Below are positions 11,313-22,854 of a stretch of 64,000 bases of DNA, piece by piece; within the stretch, counting starts at the first letter, position 1; each line of letters begins with the position of its first letter. The DNA comes from Cristatella mucedo (Eukaryota; Bryozoa; Phylactolaemata; Cristatellidae): NCBI GenBank assembly GCA_009760855.2, contig WPIO01000316.1, positions 1-64,000 of the forward strand, in the 5' to 3' direction. Below the pieces are notes generated by a model. That model was not told the origin of the DNA. It saw only the letters and a list, made by a program, of their open reading frames with translations, and made no database searches. A program made the translations under genes and the position numbers.

Positions 11313-11585
11313 CGCTGAAGGAAGGGCAGATCTGGACAGATTGCTCTGTCCGCAGCATGCAGAAAGTATCGAGGGCCGTGCTCCTTCTGCAGATCCATCT
11401 GATACGCGTGCAACGCTGACGCAGGAGAATGACCTTGAGCGAAGAGTTCCTCGAACACCTCAATGGCTGCCTGCGGTACGTCGCGATGCTTTAATGAGTC
11501 AGCACTGTGTATGGCATGGTTGTGGACATACATTATATCCAAAATCGTTGCAAACTTCGGTAGATGTGCATCATTGTGGGTAGCC
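11313..11585 (-). CDS. MULE transposase, exon 2
   Basis: The exon encodes THNDAHLPKF, the MULE N-terminal block YVHNHAIHSADSLKHRDV, and ELFAQGHSPASALHAYQMDL leading to DRAICPDLPFLQ. An acceptor TTTTTGTCTGCAG precedes it and a donor (CAGCG then GTATGC at 11312) follows. Joining at 11313/11148 keeps frame through one split Arg codon and yields CPDLPFLQRLYSKIFKKSYG, which reads continuously like other MULE proteins; the intron is 164 bp. An alternative is that the frame stays open upstream to 11755, or uses a 60-bp intron (11780-11721) to an exon at 12028-11781, but that would add sequence unlike this family. Splice sites are inferred from sequence only. Confidence 0.75.
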
Positions 11586-12004
11586 CTGCAGACAAAAATA
11601 GTTGTATTATCTTGTGATACATTAGCATTTGAGCTGCACATTCCACACAAACCATGACAAGGATGGTGCCAGCAGCAAAAGCTTTCACTAAAGTAGAGCG
11701 TGCCCAGTTTCAAGACGAATCTAAGCAGGGTAAAAAAAGCTAGAGTAACTTTCAAATAGTATACACGTAAATTTACTCACGACTTAAGCAGCAATGGCAA
11801 AGGCACTTTGCCGGATTTCGCCGGATGTCGGCTGATGCCTGCTGCTGCAAATGCTTGCCAACGACAACCTGCCCTCGCGAACGGATGCCTAGCAGGGCTG
11901 AGTGCACAAACACTGAGTGCAGCAAACTTTAAAATCAGATATCTCTTCTGATCGACTGCAAAGCACCACTCGCACTTTGCCTTGCATTTGCAATAAAGGA
12001 CTTT

Positions 12005-12262
12005 CATTTTATACAGCTCTGCTGCCACGCCAGTCTGAACAGAGAGCCATCAGCCTGCGAATTGGCAGAGGCAGAAAATCCACTCATTTGTCATGGAATT
12101 TGCTCGGTAATGTGAGTAGCATAGCCTTATTGATGCTTATGGATACTGGCATCGTTTATGAAACCTTTAAACAAATAATATGCTTCCCCTCCAGTTGACT
12201 GAAAGAGCTACGTAAGAGATTTAGCCCTCTTATGGCACTTTACAGTGAGGTCCCGGGTAACG
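12005..12262 (+). repeat. Dispersed repeat R1, copy 1
   Basis: Roughly 250 bp resembling 60455-60715 throughout, including AGAGAGCCATCA, CCACTCATTTGTC and TGGCACTTTACAGTGA. It lies inside the long MULE intron. The element type is unknown. Confidence 0.7.
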
Positions 12263-13070
12263 ATTTCCTCGGGTAAGAACGCAAGCTTTGGCGAAAGAGT
12301 TAAAACGACTGACGAGGCCTGTTCGGGCTCACGAATTAAATCCTATAGGCAAGTCGGATCACAAGGCGGTAATACAGCGCTTAAGTAGATTAGCTGTCAC
12401 ATGCTTCTAAAAAGGTACCCGAAGGCAAAGGAATTCAGACCAACGTATCAGCCTTTGAATGGAGCAATGAAGGCGATATCGAGGTGATTCTTATCTGGAT
12501 TGGTATCTCGAAATGCTTAGATAAGGGTTTAGGAAAATTTTACGAAATACATCAAGAAAACGTGTACACTTTTCATATTACGGAGACAATTATTGCGATT
12601 TTCCCGCGCGCGCGCTCAGAAGTGAATCAACTTTTTTTTTATTGCCGCATCCATGATTTGAGAAAATTTGGGCAAGCCATGATTTGGATGATGAAGGACC
12701 CGGGTTTTGAATCTGGTATGGGAACAGATCAGGTTCGCACGCCAGGACCCAAATGAGTATATATCTCATATTATTGATTATTAGTACGTCAAGGTAGCTT
12801 AACGGCGTATTCATTCCAGAACTAAGATGCTGACACATAGATGGACTTTATTGAAGTTGAAGCACGCATCGCTGACGTCTTTCCTCGGAAAAGGTGTCTC
12901 ACACTGAATCATTATAAAGCCAATTCAGTCGTTACTACCAAGGCTAGTTTTACTTAGATTTTGGAAACTTGTTCCTCAAAATGTCGAGGTAAGACTATCT
13001 CAAGCAGAATCTGATGTATTATTATTATTACTATTATTAGCTGCACAAAATGCTGGAGTTTCGCTCTAAA
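12263..13070. other. Intronic interval without a recognised feature
   Basis: Within the proposed long MULE intron. No coding similarity seen; a short (ATT)n run lies at 13018-13040, next to a LINE-A remnant. Confidence 0.35.
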
Positions 13071-13074
13071 GTTG

Positions 13075-13245
13075 ACCATCACTGGACGATGGTATCAGCT
13101 GCACAGTGAAGTCTGCCAGCTTTCTGCTGTATAACGATGGAAAAGGGTTGGGGCCTTTTTAGACAGGGATACCATATCCACAGTAGTCAGTTCATGTGCC
13201 ATATTATGTCTCGACTTCTGTGGCTCCCTAAATGCTGGCCTTCTC
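13075..13245 (+). mobile_element. LINE-A copy, old internal fragment
   Basis: Diverged match to the LINE-A region encoding the DDHISSTVKSAYFQLHN box through the ATSRLDFCNSLL box. Frames are lost. Confidence 0.55.
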
Positions 13246-14450
13246 GCCAGGGCTCTCTCAGGCCCTCTGAGTTCTGGTTAAAACTTTGCAGCAAGGTTTG
13301 TCTGTTGTAAAAGCGTTCAACATCCGAATGTAGAACTGCAAGCCGACACGCAGCTGCTCGCTATCTAGGTGCGATTCCTCTCCGAAGGTTCCTCTCCTCC
13401 TCCTCCGATGTTCTTTTTCCTGACTTTAAGGTACCTAAACTTTAGTCTTCCCGCCTACATATCTCGCTACTTTCTAATCATTCTCGGCATATTACCATCT
13501 GCTCCTATAACTCAGGTCTAATAGCTACGCCTCCGACAAACCTCAACTTCTTTAGAGACCATAACGGCTTTAGGTCGATGTATTCCTTCAGTGGCCAATC
13601 CTTATTTACCCAGTACACAGAGAGATAACTGCCGTTGGCGCCCATCTGCTCTCTACAACAAAATCTTTAAATAAGTTATCCTTTAATTTAATTCAAATAT
13701 GATGGAAATTCATAAAGATGCCTAAAAAAATGCTCAAAACTTCTGGAGTTGGACATTTACAAAGACGTAAAGCATTAAATTCCACCTGTTTCTGACAGTA
13801 TTTGCTGTGTCATTAATGACTTATGTTGTGATTAAGAATGCGTCCTGACGCTGTGCATGGCATAGAATTAGTTGCTTAACATTTTTGACGCTGTGCATTT
13901 TACCAGTACTCCATGTTACGATTCCTCTGCAGTCTGTGTAAAGTGTCAAGGACGAAATTTATTTTTCTACTGCCACTATAAGAACATCATGGTATCATCA
14001 AGCAGCATCGCAGAAGTATTCATTGCTTTACCGTTGCAGTAAGCAGCCTCGTGTTAGCAAACTGATAATTGGGCTCATCTAGATTGAGAGTAACTAAGAT
14101 GATCATTCTCAGTGCGAAGGGCTCAGGTTGAGTTCTCTAAGCCCTAACGCCAGTAGCCAAAGGTCAAGGCTGCGAGAACACGGACTGTCAGGACACCACC
14201 TGTCAGTTACACTTTACCTTTGATCCCTTCATATTTTCCGAATGCTCTTACAGTTGAGTGTGTTTTAGCGTTGACCTTATAGTCATTGGAAGTGGACCTC
14301 AATAGAACCCAGTTTATCTACTCATACTAGGCACTATTTATTAACCTTGACCACAAAGCATTCTCGTTGTTTCGATGCCAGTCTAACGTCTCAGCTCAGG
14401 AGCCCTTCAAACTAGAGACGCCATGATAACTGGCACTACTTATATCTCCG
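13246..14450. other. Intronic interval without a recognised feature
   Basis: Unique-looking sequence inside the proposed MULE intron; nothing supported on either strand. Confidence 0.35.
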
Positions 14451-14452
14451 TC

Positions 14453-14643
14453 TGTAACTCCACAAAGTCATAAAGACTATGTGGGTGTTAGGCAGGAGAG
14501 TTTTGTGAAACACTCACAGCCTAAGCGGCTTTCGGTAAGCATTCGGTGGCCAACAGACTTCGTCTCACGCAACAAAGAAAAAGTGGGAAGCATAGCAGAG
14601 TCAGGAGAGCAGTTGAGGTAGTGAGTAGCATAGAAGTAGCAGC
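14453..14643 (-). mobile_element. LINE-B copy, 3' end, 8 bp inside the MULE intron 1 donor
   Basis: The closing ~190 bp of LINE-B in the same transcriptional sense as the MULE gene. Its truncated 5' end (GCTGCTACTTCTATGCTACT) lies eight bases after the start of the GTGAGTGT donor, leaving the splice signal intact. Confidence 0.85.
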
Positions 14644-14651
14644 ACACTCAC

Positions 14652-15007
14652 CTGGCTTCCGGTGACGAATTACACCTCCTCACTGTGACGGTTACCATCG
14701 CGGGGCATGAAGTGTTCTTGCTATTTCGCCTGCTGTCGGCTGTTTTTGATCGAGGCATAGTGTTATGCTGGCACCGGTAGTAGGCCTTGAACACATTTTT
14801 AAATGAACAGTGCGGTACAGTCGCCCTCAATCTCAGCGTGACTTTGCTGCTTTCCTGGTAGTCGGTGAGCCACAGCTTGGCTTCGGCTTCTGTAAGCAGG
14901 GCCGCACGCAGAGAGGCCGTGTAGCCACCGACCTCTTCTGGATGGATATCGCACAAGTGGTACTCATAGCCAATCGGAAGCGTAGCCTTCAATACAAAGA
15001 AGCTCAT
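14652..15007 (-). CDS. MULE transposase, exon 1 (N-terminal zinc-finger-like domain)
   Basis: The 118-codon frame starts at an ATG (15007) preceded in frame by a TAA at 15016-15014. It contains WLTDYQESSKVTLRLRATVP, then FKAYYRCQHNT, then a KNTSCPAMVTVTVRR segment. This C...H...C pattern resembles the FLYWCH/WRKY-GCM1-like finger that precedes many animal MULE transposases. The frame ends at an excellent donor (GCCAG then GTGAGTGTG at 14651). Splicing to the acceptor before 11585 keeps frame through an AG|G Arg codon and gives SSPEARATHNDAHLPKF. The three exons then encode about 826 residues, a normal length for the family. The 3.07-kb intron between is unusually long beside the second intron and is full of repeats. 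If the exons are not joined, this is a separate MULE N-terminal fragment. Confidence 0.65.
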
Positions 15008-15019
15008 ATAGCATTATAC

Positions 15020-16135
15020 TGCCAACACCATACAGCAACACTATATGCACAATTATAACAGGTCGTCTGCCTAGCTCACCTAAAGAACTGAATCTCTATC
15101 AAGGAGGTGAACAACTCGAGGAAAGGGAAATCAATAACCTTGGCCTTGCTATACAAGGTATTTTTATTAGAAAAGCAAACAAACGCAAAAAGTATATCTC
15201 TAGACCATGATACACTGATATGATGCAATGCACACGGAGGTAGGTGGAGTCACAAAGTAGTATGAGCTCTGGAGAGAGACCTGCTCGGATCATTCCTATT
15301 AATTCACGCCAAGCTCACAAGAAAAAATAAAGACAAGTTCGCTGCTTCGAACGAAAAGTGAGCCACGGAGCGGATGCGTTTAAGCGAGACTTAGTAGGTG
15401 CAATTATTTCCATGCAACTACCAAAACAGTAAGCAAGTGGGCGAGTAGTAGAGGATCGCGAGGTCCAGATTTTTTCAGCCAACTGGAGCTGGAGTTCCGA
15501 TCATAGCCATTTATCGAACTTGAGCGAGAGACGGCGCGACGGCGGCAAGCCGAGGCGGGGAGCTCGTGGTGTGATAAGGCAGTGATTAGCCAAAGCGGGG
15601 AGTGCGTGGTGCGATAGTGCCAACCGAGAAGCAGTACTAAGAATCAAGAGGCTGGCAAAAGCGAGTGAAGCGACGCCAAGCGTGCGAATGCTAATCTTGA
15701 AATCGGTCTCCTAATTTAAAGGAATCCATTTAAGCGTAGGTTGCAATTAGGAATCTATAGCCAGAGGATATGTAAGTCGATTCTGTGATCGGAAAATGCT
15801 GACGATAGAATGCACTACCGTCAGGAGTTCGAGGTCGCCTACCTTCAGTTCTGAAAGGTTGTTTAATGATGTCAGCGAGCGCCTCAATATTTTTACGACA
15901 CTACACCTGTAGACAGAGTCGCATCTTTCCTAGTATCAGTGAGAGAACCAATTTTTACCTTGAGTTCCGGGTATTCGTCTAAAACTAAATCCAAACACTC
16001 GTAGGCGGCATGCATGGTTGCAGCCGCTGCCATTTTGTCCTACCACTGGGGCTTTCCCTAGGTCACAAGGGCGGGGCTAAGAGTGTTCCAGCCTCCGATT
16101 GACGTGCCCTTTAGGAAAATATGGCGCCTCTAGTG
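15020..16135. other. Upstream region of the MULE gene, no feature recognised
   Basis: No open frame with similarity and no known repeat family. Any MULE promoter or terminal inverted repeat would lie here, but I could not identify one. Confidence 0.35.
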
Positions 16136-16142
16136 CGAGTGC

Positions 16143-16196
16143 TTGTGTGTGTGTGTGTGATCGTGTGTGTGTGTGTGTGTGCGTGTGCGCGCGCGC
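16143..16196 (+). repeat. (TG)n/(CG)n microsatellite
   Basis: An alternating purine-pyrimidine tract, mostly TG dinucleotides ending in GCGCGCGC, about 54 bp with one ATC interruption. Such tracts can adopt Z-DNA. Confidence 0.9.
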
Positions 16197-16455
16197 TTTT
16201 GTGCCCACGAATGCCTCCAACTTCCCACAAAGATCTTCCGGCAGTTTTACAATCATCTGACAAGTCTCCATGGCTCCCCACTGAACTCACTGAGCCTTTT
16301 CTGCCCCTTCACCACTTAATAGATCCCGGCCGAGCCTACATACATCACTTGTGTAGGCAGCCGGCCCCACGAGGTCCTAGCTCCCCACCCCAATGTTTAT
16401 GTCACCCCAGCATGCACCTCAATTGCCCCTCCAATACGATAAATAGTCCTTGTTC

Positions 16456-17015
16456 TGCGACACCTGCACTGGCTACCAGTGAGGCAACGGATTGACTTCA
16501 AGGTTTTGTCGCTCACTTTTAGGTCTCTTCATTCTATGGCTCCAGCCTATCTTTCAGATATACTACCCCATCAGGCCAAGCATCGTACCACTCGCTTTTC
16601 GGAATCCAACAGTCTGGAATTACCTCGTACAAACCTTAAATCCTTTGGAGACCGTGCATTTAGCTCGTCTGCTCCCACAGCCTGAAACTCCCTCCCGACC
16701 TGCATCAGAACATCCCCTGACCTGACCACATTTAAAAGAAACTTAAAAACACACCTATTTAGGAGAGCATTTAGTGGGTCCCTGTGATTCGTCCTTGATG
16801 TGCTTATGCGTGCTGACACTGTGCATGCTGCCACTAACCACATTTGCATGCAGGCCCTGTGCATGTCACCCCTAACCATATTATTCACTTTGTTTGTTTT
16901 TCAAGCATGATTTTACTTACTATTCAATTGCATATCACTTTGCAGCAAATGTAAAGCGCCTAGAAAGAGATTAGGCTCTCTGAGGGTGCTTTATCAAGTG
17001 CATTATTATTATTAC
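16456..17015 (+). mobile_element. LINE-A copy 6, 3' portion
   Basis: Encodes the last ~90 residues (RQRIDFKVLSLTFRSLHSMA onward) with a stop replacing the usual Trp in PTAWNSLP. The 3' UTR, hairpin and (ATT)n tail follow. 5'-truncated. Confidence 0.9.
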
Positions 17016-17475
17016 CCAGCTTCTGCCACACTCGGCAGCAGAACAGCTAGCCGAGGCCATGCAAGCTGCCACTTGTGTGCCACGACGACGCACGAGGGCA
17101 TAACTCCTGCTTCCTCACCCTGGGAGGTAGGGCTCTTACTCTTCGCGTCCTGGGTTCAGTCCTGCAGTGATCGATGCTTTTTTCGCTGCAATCACCGGTG
17201 AGAGTTTCTGCTGCTATGTCAATGTGCAATTGACTGAAAACTAAAGTAAGCTAGTACTAGTTGTCGTTCATTGCCGTCGTCGGATCGATCGTTCATTGCA
17301 GCCGTCGGACCTCCTCCTATCGATGCTCGACCATCGACCAGCTTGGCTGTCCCCTCAGTAATCGGTAAACGAATAGCCGTCGCCTCGGTTACCGATGAAC
17401 GAATAGTTACGTGTTCGACCGCCAAACTCAGTCCCGCCAAAAAATCACCGATCTAATATGGACAGGTGAATGAGG

Positions 17476-18008
17476 CACGTGTCACCTTTGCTGAAAGAGC
17501 TAGGATGGTTGCCGGTTGAGCAAAGGATACAGAGCAAAGTTCTTACGCTGACCCACAAGGCCCGCCACGGCTTGGCTCCTTCGTACCTAGCTGGGCTGCT
17601 GCATCAGTTTCAGCCTGTTCGCGCCCTCAGGTCCTGTGTGGACAATAAATTAGCTGTCCCATTCCTCCGCTTAAAGACAGTTGGCGAGAGAAGCTTTAGC
17701 TCTGCAGGTCCTAGACTGTGGAACTCGCTTCCACAATTCTTACACAACGACATCTACTCTCCAACTGCCGACTATGGCACATCTTTTTCAGCGGTCCTGA
17801 GCTGCTACTTCTATGCTACTCACTACCTCAACTGCTCTCCCGACTCTGCTATGCTTCCCAGTTTCTCTTTGTTGCGTGAGACGAAGTCTGTTGGCTACCG
17901 AATTCGTACCGAAAGCCGCTTAGGCTGTGAGTGCGCTATACAAAACTCTCCTGCATAACACCCACATGGTCTTTATGACTTTGTGGAGTTACTGATGGAG
18001 ATACATGA
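17476..18008 (+). mobile_element. LINE-B copy, 5'-truncated, with 7-bp target duplication
   Basis: Encodes the LINE-B C-terminus (SPLLKELGWLPVEQRIQSKV, then HGLAPSYLAGLLHQFQP, RSFSSAGPRLWNSLPQF) in the frame 17470-17958, followed by the 3' end. AATGAGG flanks it at 17469-17475 and 18009-18015, and the duplicate segment at 22.6 kb shows the empty site. Confidence 0.9.
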
Positions 18009-18971
18009 AATGAGGCCAGGTCTCTCACCATAGAAGAGAAGGCAAATACGTAGAGGCTGAATGTAATAGCTTCCTATAATAGCAAGATTATATTGCCAAT
18101 ATTTCAATTATTCATGGATTATAATGGCTAAGAACCGATTACTTGGTTACATATATAATGAAGAAATATGAAAGCCAAAACCTTGTAATATTCAGTCAAT
18201 CGTTGTTTATCCGTGCAACAGTTTCACTCGCCACCACATCTAGGTTAATGGCCGCCGAGAGACAGTCTCATTCGTCCTGGCTAGTGTTGAACTCCTGGCA
18301 TTCTCGGTTGTTGCCGAATACGCTGCTCTACTCTATTCATAGGAGCTCGTTACATCTGGCTACGAGTGCACTTTACTGCTGCAATCTTCCTCTACTGTTG
18401 AAATACCGCCGTGCGTTCGTTCAGCACCAGCAATCAGATAGCCACAGCAGTAGGGCAAGGCCGGGGAATTTGAGCTATTTTCGTGCTTCGATCCGGTCCA
18501 GCCCTTTAAGAGAGCTGTGATCACTACCTAATTATGTTTGGTCTGTACAGCAGCAAAGCCCAGACTGAAACAGCCTGCAGAAATTACGTTCCTGGCTGCA
18601 TTCGTCTAAGAGCCGAGTTTGAGAACAGGATGAAAAAAAGGAAAGAAGATGGCCAGCTCCGAACGATGCACTAATCGAGTGTATCGTCTAGTAAATAGCT
18701 CATGCCGGAAAGGAAAGTCACTGGAGATTACAGTGCTGCTACCGCATTTTGGGTTTGAGTTTCCCCTCGTGTAGTTACAAGCCCACTGGTTAGCCAGCTC
18801 CTGAGAGCAACCTACGATCAAGTGACAACTATTCGTTCGGTAGCCTGCTTAGTGGTGAAGTGCTCGAATCTTACCTTCAGTTTCCCTCTTTGTTTTTGAC
18901 GTCGAACTTATGATTTTTAATGGTAATCAATGTTTTTAAGCTAGGTAACATTTGCTGTACGTGAGGATGAT

Positions 18972-19125
18972 TGCACGGTGGGCTAGTTTGACCCAGTGAT
19001 TAAGGTGCTCGCCCCGGACAAGGTCGGGCAGAAGTCGTGGGCTCGTGACCCGTGGCATAATTGAAGTGCCTGAATAGAGATCAAGTGCTCTAAGGGTGCT
19101 ATACAAATGAGTTATACATTGAACG
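18972..19125 (+). mobile_element. SINE-1 copy 3
   Basis: tRNA-like head (CCAGTGATTAAGGTGCTCGC, then GGGCTCGTGACCC) and hairpin tail ending in ATACAAATGAGTTATACATT. It has a counterpart at the same position in the second copy of the duplication. Confidence 0.8.
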
Positions 19126-19904
19126 GATCGCAGAGGTGCTTTTACCAAGCAACTTGACCCAGTTCTTGGCCGTTTGAGCAGCTTTTATTTCGGGGCTTAT
19201 TCCAGGGAAAAATATTCTGGGGATAGTTTTTGCAGTGCTGTTGAGGGCCTACTTAGTAACTTTCTTGGTTGCTTTTTTCTCTCGTTGCTGCCTACAAAAA
19301 CTGCACTTATGTTCTCCTGAGCGGCCTCTTTTAACGCTCCATTCCTTGCGTTTAAATCTAGCCGGACTGAAATAGTGGAAAAAATCACCATTCGGTCGAA
19401 TTAGAGCTAAAAATACAGAAGTCCATAATGTAATCGTGTCATCAGAGACAGTGCCGGTAAAATTATACAGGAATACAAATTCTAAGTTTATTAAAAAACC
19501 AAAATTTATTTACAGCTCTTGGAGTTAATCTATCCAGTTCATATATACGTACCTAATATTCATGATCTAGCTCATATAGTGCTAATATTTTCTGGAGCAT
19601 GAGCAATATTATTATGTATTCATATTGATATTGAATTCTTGGCGAGATAGAAAAACTCTTGAGAAATATTCTAAGCACATTTCACGAATAATTAAAGTGT
19701 TATCAGACGATGTTATCACATCAGAAGAAGATGTAATCAGAGATTGTCATGAAATTATCTGAAGAGAAACTGTTCCTGATCGATCACTTGCAACTCTTTC
19801 CTACTACCAACTTTTGAAAACATTTAAGAAATATATAATAGACTGGCTTTTTATTACAACCATCCAAATCATCTTATGCTCAGTCAAACTGCCTATAGCA
19901 TCCC

Positions 19905-20100
19905 TAGCTCCGCTTTGGTTAGCCGTGATGGCTCACTAGGTAACCCGATCGCTTTTCTCGACCTCCATCCCGAGGTCGTGGGTTCGAATCCTGCCATGGG
20001 CCATCTTTTATCGCTGCTGCAAGCGGTGTTGATAGCCGTTAAGACTTTTCTGTCGCTATGCAAAAGAGTTGGTTAAAATAGCTAATATTTAATTTATTTT
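19905..20100 (+). mobile_element. SINE-2 copy 1 (tRNA-derived)
   Basis: The head reads GTGATGGCTCACTAGGTAA (A-box-like) and GTGGGTTCGAATCC (a canonical B box). A body with GCAAGCGGTGTTGATAGCCG and TCTGTCGCTATGCAAAAGAG follows, then an A/T-rich tail. The element recurs five more times between 28 and 38 kb. Confidence 0.8.
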
Positions 20101-20263
20101 AGTTTTGGTTTCTTTTTCTCCTTCACCTGGCTCAAGTATCTAACAGTAGTTCTAAGCTCAAATAATTTCTCGTGTTTTCCAACTTTCTATAATATTTCGG
20201 TTTCTTAATTCAAGCATCTTCAATCTATGTAGCTTTAGATGGTTTCGTTCAGTTCTGTTCTGT

Positions 20264-21320
20264 TTCTCCGTCTGTAACTCCATAAAGCCATAAAGGGTTA
20301 TGTCTGTGTTAAACAGGAGAATTGTGCATAGCCCACTCACAGCCTAATCAACTTTCGGTACCCATTCAGTAGCCAACAGACTTCATCTCACGCAGCTAAA
20401 AGAATGTAGGAAGCATAGCAGTCAGGCGTGCAGTTGAGGTAGTAAGTAGCATGGAATTAGCAGCTCAGAACCGCTAGAAAGGATGAGCCATAGTCGGCAG
20501 CCGGAGAGTGGTTGTCGTTGTAAAAGAATTTTAGAAGCGAGTTCCACAGTCTAGGACCTGCAGAGCAAAAGCTTCTTTCGCCAACGGTCTTTAAGCTGAG
20601 GAATAGAACAGCTAATTTATTGTCCACACAGGACCTGAGGGCGTGAAGAGGCTGAAACTGGTGCAGCAATTCAGCTAAGTACAAAGGAGCCAAGCCGTGA
20701 GGGCCTTGTGGGTCAGAATAAGAACTTTCCTCTGTATGCATGGCTCAACCGGCATCCATCCAAGCTCTTTTAGCAAAGTAGACGTGTGCTCAAACCTCTG
20801 GGACTAAAAACTAGCATTGCAGCCATATTAATAGCCATTTGCAGTGGCTTAGTTCCTTTCTTGGTAGCTCAGCCAAAAGGAAGTACTATAATCAAGCCGA
20901 GACAGAGCTAAGGAGCTAGTTAAATATTTTGTAAGCCACTGTGAAAGACAGCTCCATATCTTAGATAGGGATCGGACGTGGTGGCTAGCTGTAGAATCAG
21001 TCTTCCGAATAAAGCTTTACAGATTTTAGGCAGCTACCAAAAACGGCCCTTTATATTCGAGCACTTGGTGATGGTCGTACACACTATCATCACCTATTAA
21101 AAGAGCAAAGCCTTTTAATCCAGCCACATGCTTTGGGTGTCCTATGAGCAACAGTTCGGTTTTATCGTCATTAAATTTCAAAAAGTTTTTCGATATCCGG
21201 GACCAAATGTCGGCAAGGCAAGCATTCAGATTATCAGTTGCTGCAGCAGATTCCGACATTTTGAATGGAAAATAAAGCTGAGTATCGTCACCATAAAAGT
21301 GATATCCTATTCCAAGGGCC
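20264..21320 (-). mobile_element. LINE-B copy with RT core fragment, interrupted by LINE-A
   Basis: Longest definite LINE-B in the window. On the minus strand it runs from an RT catalytic box (GYHFYGDDTQLYFPF, FYGDD rather than the FYADD of LINE-A) and NFLKFNDDKTELLLIGHPKH through a degraded thumb region. It ends in the C-terminus (HGLAPLYLAELLHQFQPLHA, RSFCSAGPRLWNSLLKF) and the 3' end. Frames are broken between the two open pieces (20457-20741 and 21026-21385). The 5' side stops at the (ATT)n tail of a LINE-A inserted just upstream of the catalytic box. Confidence 0.85.
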
Positions 21321-21564
21321 TTAATAATAATAATAATAATAAAAAATAATGCACTTGATAAAGTGCCCTCAGAGAACTCAATCACTGTCTAGGCGCTTTC
21401 CATCTGCTGCAAAGGGAAATGCAATTGAATGGTGAGTAATATCATGCTTGATAAACAACATGAATCACATGGTTAGGGGTGACATGTACAAGGTCAGCAT
21501 GCAAATGTGGTTAGTGGCAGCATGAACAGTGTCAGCACGCATAAGCACTTCAAGGACGAATCAC
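21321..21564 (-). mobile_element. LINE-A copy 7, 3' UTR only, inserted next to LINE-B
   Basis: Antisense (ATT)n, hairpin and 3' UTR of LINE-A, truncated at the stop-codon region. It abuts the LINE-B RT box at 21320. Confidence 0.9.
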
Positions 21565-21796
21565 TTGTTGCTCCTTTTGATCTTCTGCATTATAAAGTGA
21601 GCTGGCTATATTTGGGTATCCTAAATCCGGCTAAGTAACATAAATATAATATAATAAAATCATAAATATCGTAATTCCGGCTTACTCTGATTTACATAAT
21701 CAATATCCTGCTGCTTATAAGCCTGCTTTTCTTCCGTAGCAATTGCAAAATCCATTTTGTAATCTGGTTCAACTTCAGTGGCAAGGCTCGAGCGCC

Positions 21797-22360
21797 ATAA
21801 TAATAATAACAATAATAATGCACTTGATAAAGCGCCCTCAGAGAACTCAATCTCTCTCTAGGCGCTTTACATTTGCTGCAAAGGGAAATGCAATTGAATG
21901 GTAAGTAAAATCATGCTTGAAAAACAAACAAAATGAATAATATGGCTAGGGGTGACATGCACAGGGTCAGCATGCAAATGTGGTTAGTGGCAGCATGCAC
22001 AGTGTCAGCACGCATAAGCACATCAAGGACGAATCACAGGGACCCACTAAATGCTCTCCTAAATAGGTGTGTTTTAAGTTTCTATTAAATGTGGTCAGGT
22101 CAGGGGATGTTCTGACGCAGGTCGGGAGGGAGTTTCAGGCTGTGGGAGCAGACGAGCTAAATGCACGGTCTCCAAAGGATTTAAGGTTTGTACGAGGTAT
22201 TTGTAGACTGTTGGATTCCAAAAAGCTGGTGGTACAATGCTTGGCCTGATGGGGTAGTATATCTGAGAGATAGGCTGGAACCATAGAATGAAGGGATCTA
22301 AAAGTGAGAGGCAAAAACCTTGAAGTCAATCCCTTGCTTGATGGTAGCCAGTGCAGGTCG
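21797..22360 (-). mobile_element. LINE-A copy 8, 3' portion
   Basis: Antisense tail, 3' UTR and last ~90 codons of LINE-A, truncated at the LHWLP box. A one-base loss in the Lys-Gln codons breaks the frame near 22338. Confidence 0.9.
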
Positions 22361-22685
22361 TGCTTAATCACTGCAATCAAGCAGTCAGTGCTTGATCATC
22401 TTTCCCAGATTTTGAGTTTAAATGAAGAACAGCAAGAGACCGAGGACGGACCATTTAGGGGTTCCACAAGTGACCGGCCTCGTGGGTAAACGTCGGTAAA
22501 CGAATAGCCGTCAGCTCAGTTACCGATGAACGAGTAGTCACGTGTTCGACCGCCAAACTCAGTCCTGCAAAAAAATAACGATCATTAATGGACAGGTGGA
22601 TGGTGTCAGGTCTCTCATGATAGAAGAGGAGGCAAATATAAAGGTAGTGAAAACAATAGCTTACTAGAATAGCAAGGTTACATTG

Positions 22686-22688
<3 letters not shown>

Positions 22689-22717
<29 letters not shown>
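22689..22717 (+). repeat. (TA)n microsatellite
   Basis: About 14 TA dinucleotides, absent from the matching position of the duplicate segment. Confidence 0.85.
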
Positions 22718-22719
<2 letters not shown>

Positions 22720-22770
22720 AGAAATATGAAAGCCGAAACTGTGTAACATTCAGTCAATCGTTATCGATCT

Positions 22771-22854
22771 CTTTGCAGCTAATGTAAAGCGCCTAGAAAG
22801 AGATTGAGTTCTCGGAGGGCGCTTTCTTTATCAAGTGCATCATTATTATTATAT
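22771..22854 (+). mobile_element. LINE-A copy 9, tail only (84 bp)
   Basis: Only the hairpin and (ATT)n tail are present, beginning CTTTGCAGCTAATG. The empty site is visible in the duplicate at about 18200. A TTT insertion lies next to the distal stem arm. Confidence 0.9.

Larger units (their letters stand above)
17356..19560 (+). repeat. ~2.1-kb duplicated segment, copy 1
   Basis: Apart from inserted retroelements, this interval matches 22490-26270 from the shared start CGGTAAACGAATAGCCGTC to the shared end near CCTAATATT. Both copies carry the same SINE-1 at the same place, so that insertion predates the duplication. A LINE-B (17476-18008) is present only here. No protein coding is evident in the shared sequence. 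Confidence 0.85.

Noticed and set aside
11777-12028. Alternative first exon of the MULE gene, joined by a 60-bp intron (11780-11721) with good splice signals and matching phase
   Set aside because: It would add a segment unlike MULE N-termini, while the 14652-15007 exon supplies the expected finger domain in phase. Kept only as an alternative transcript start.
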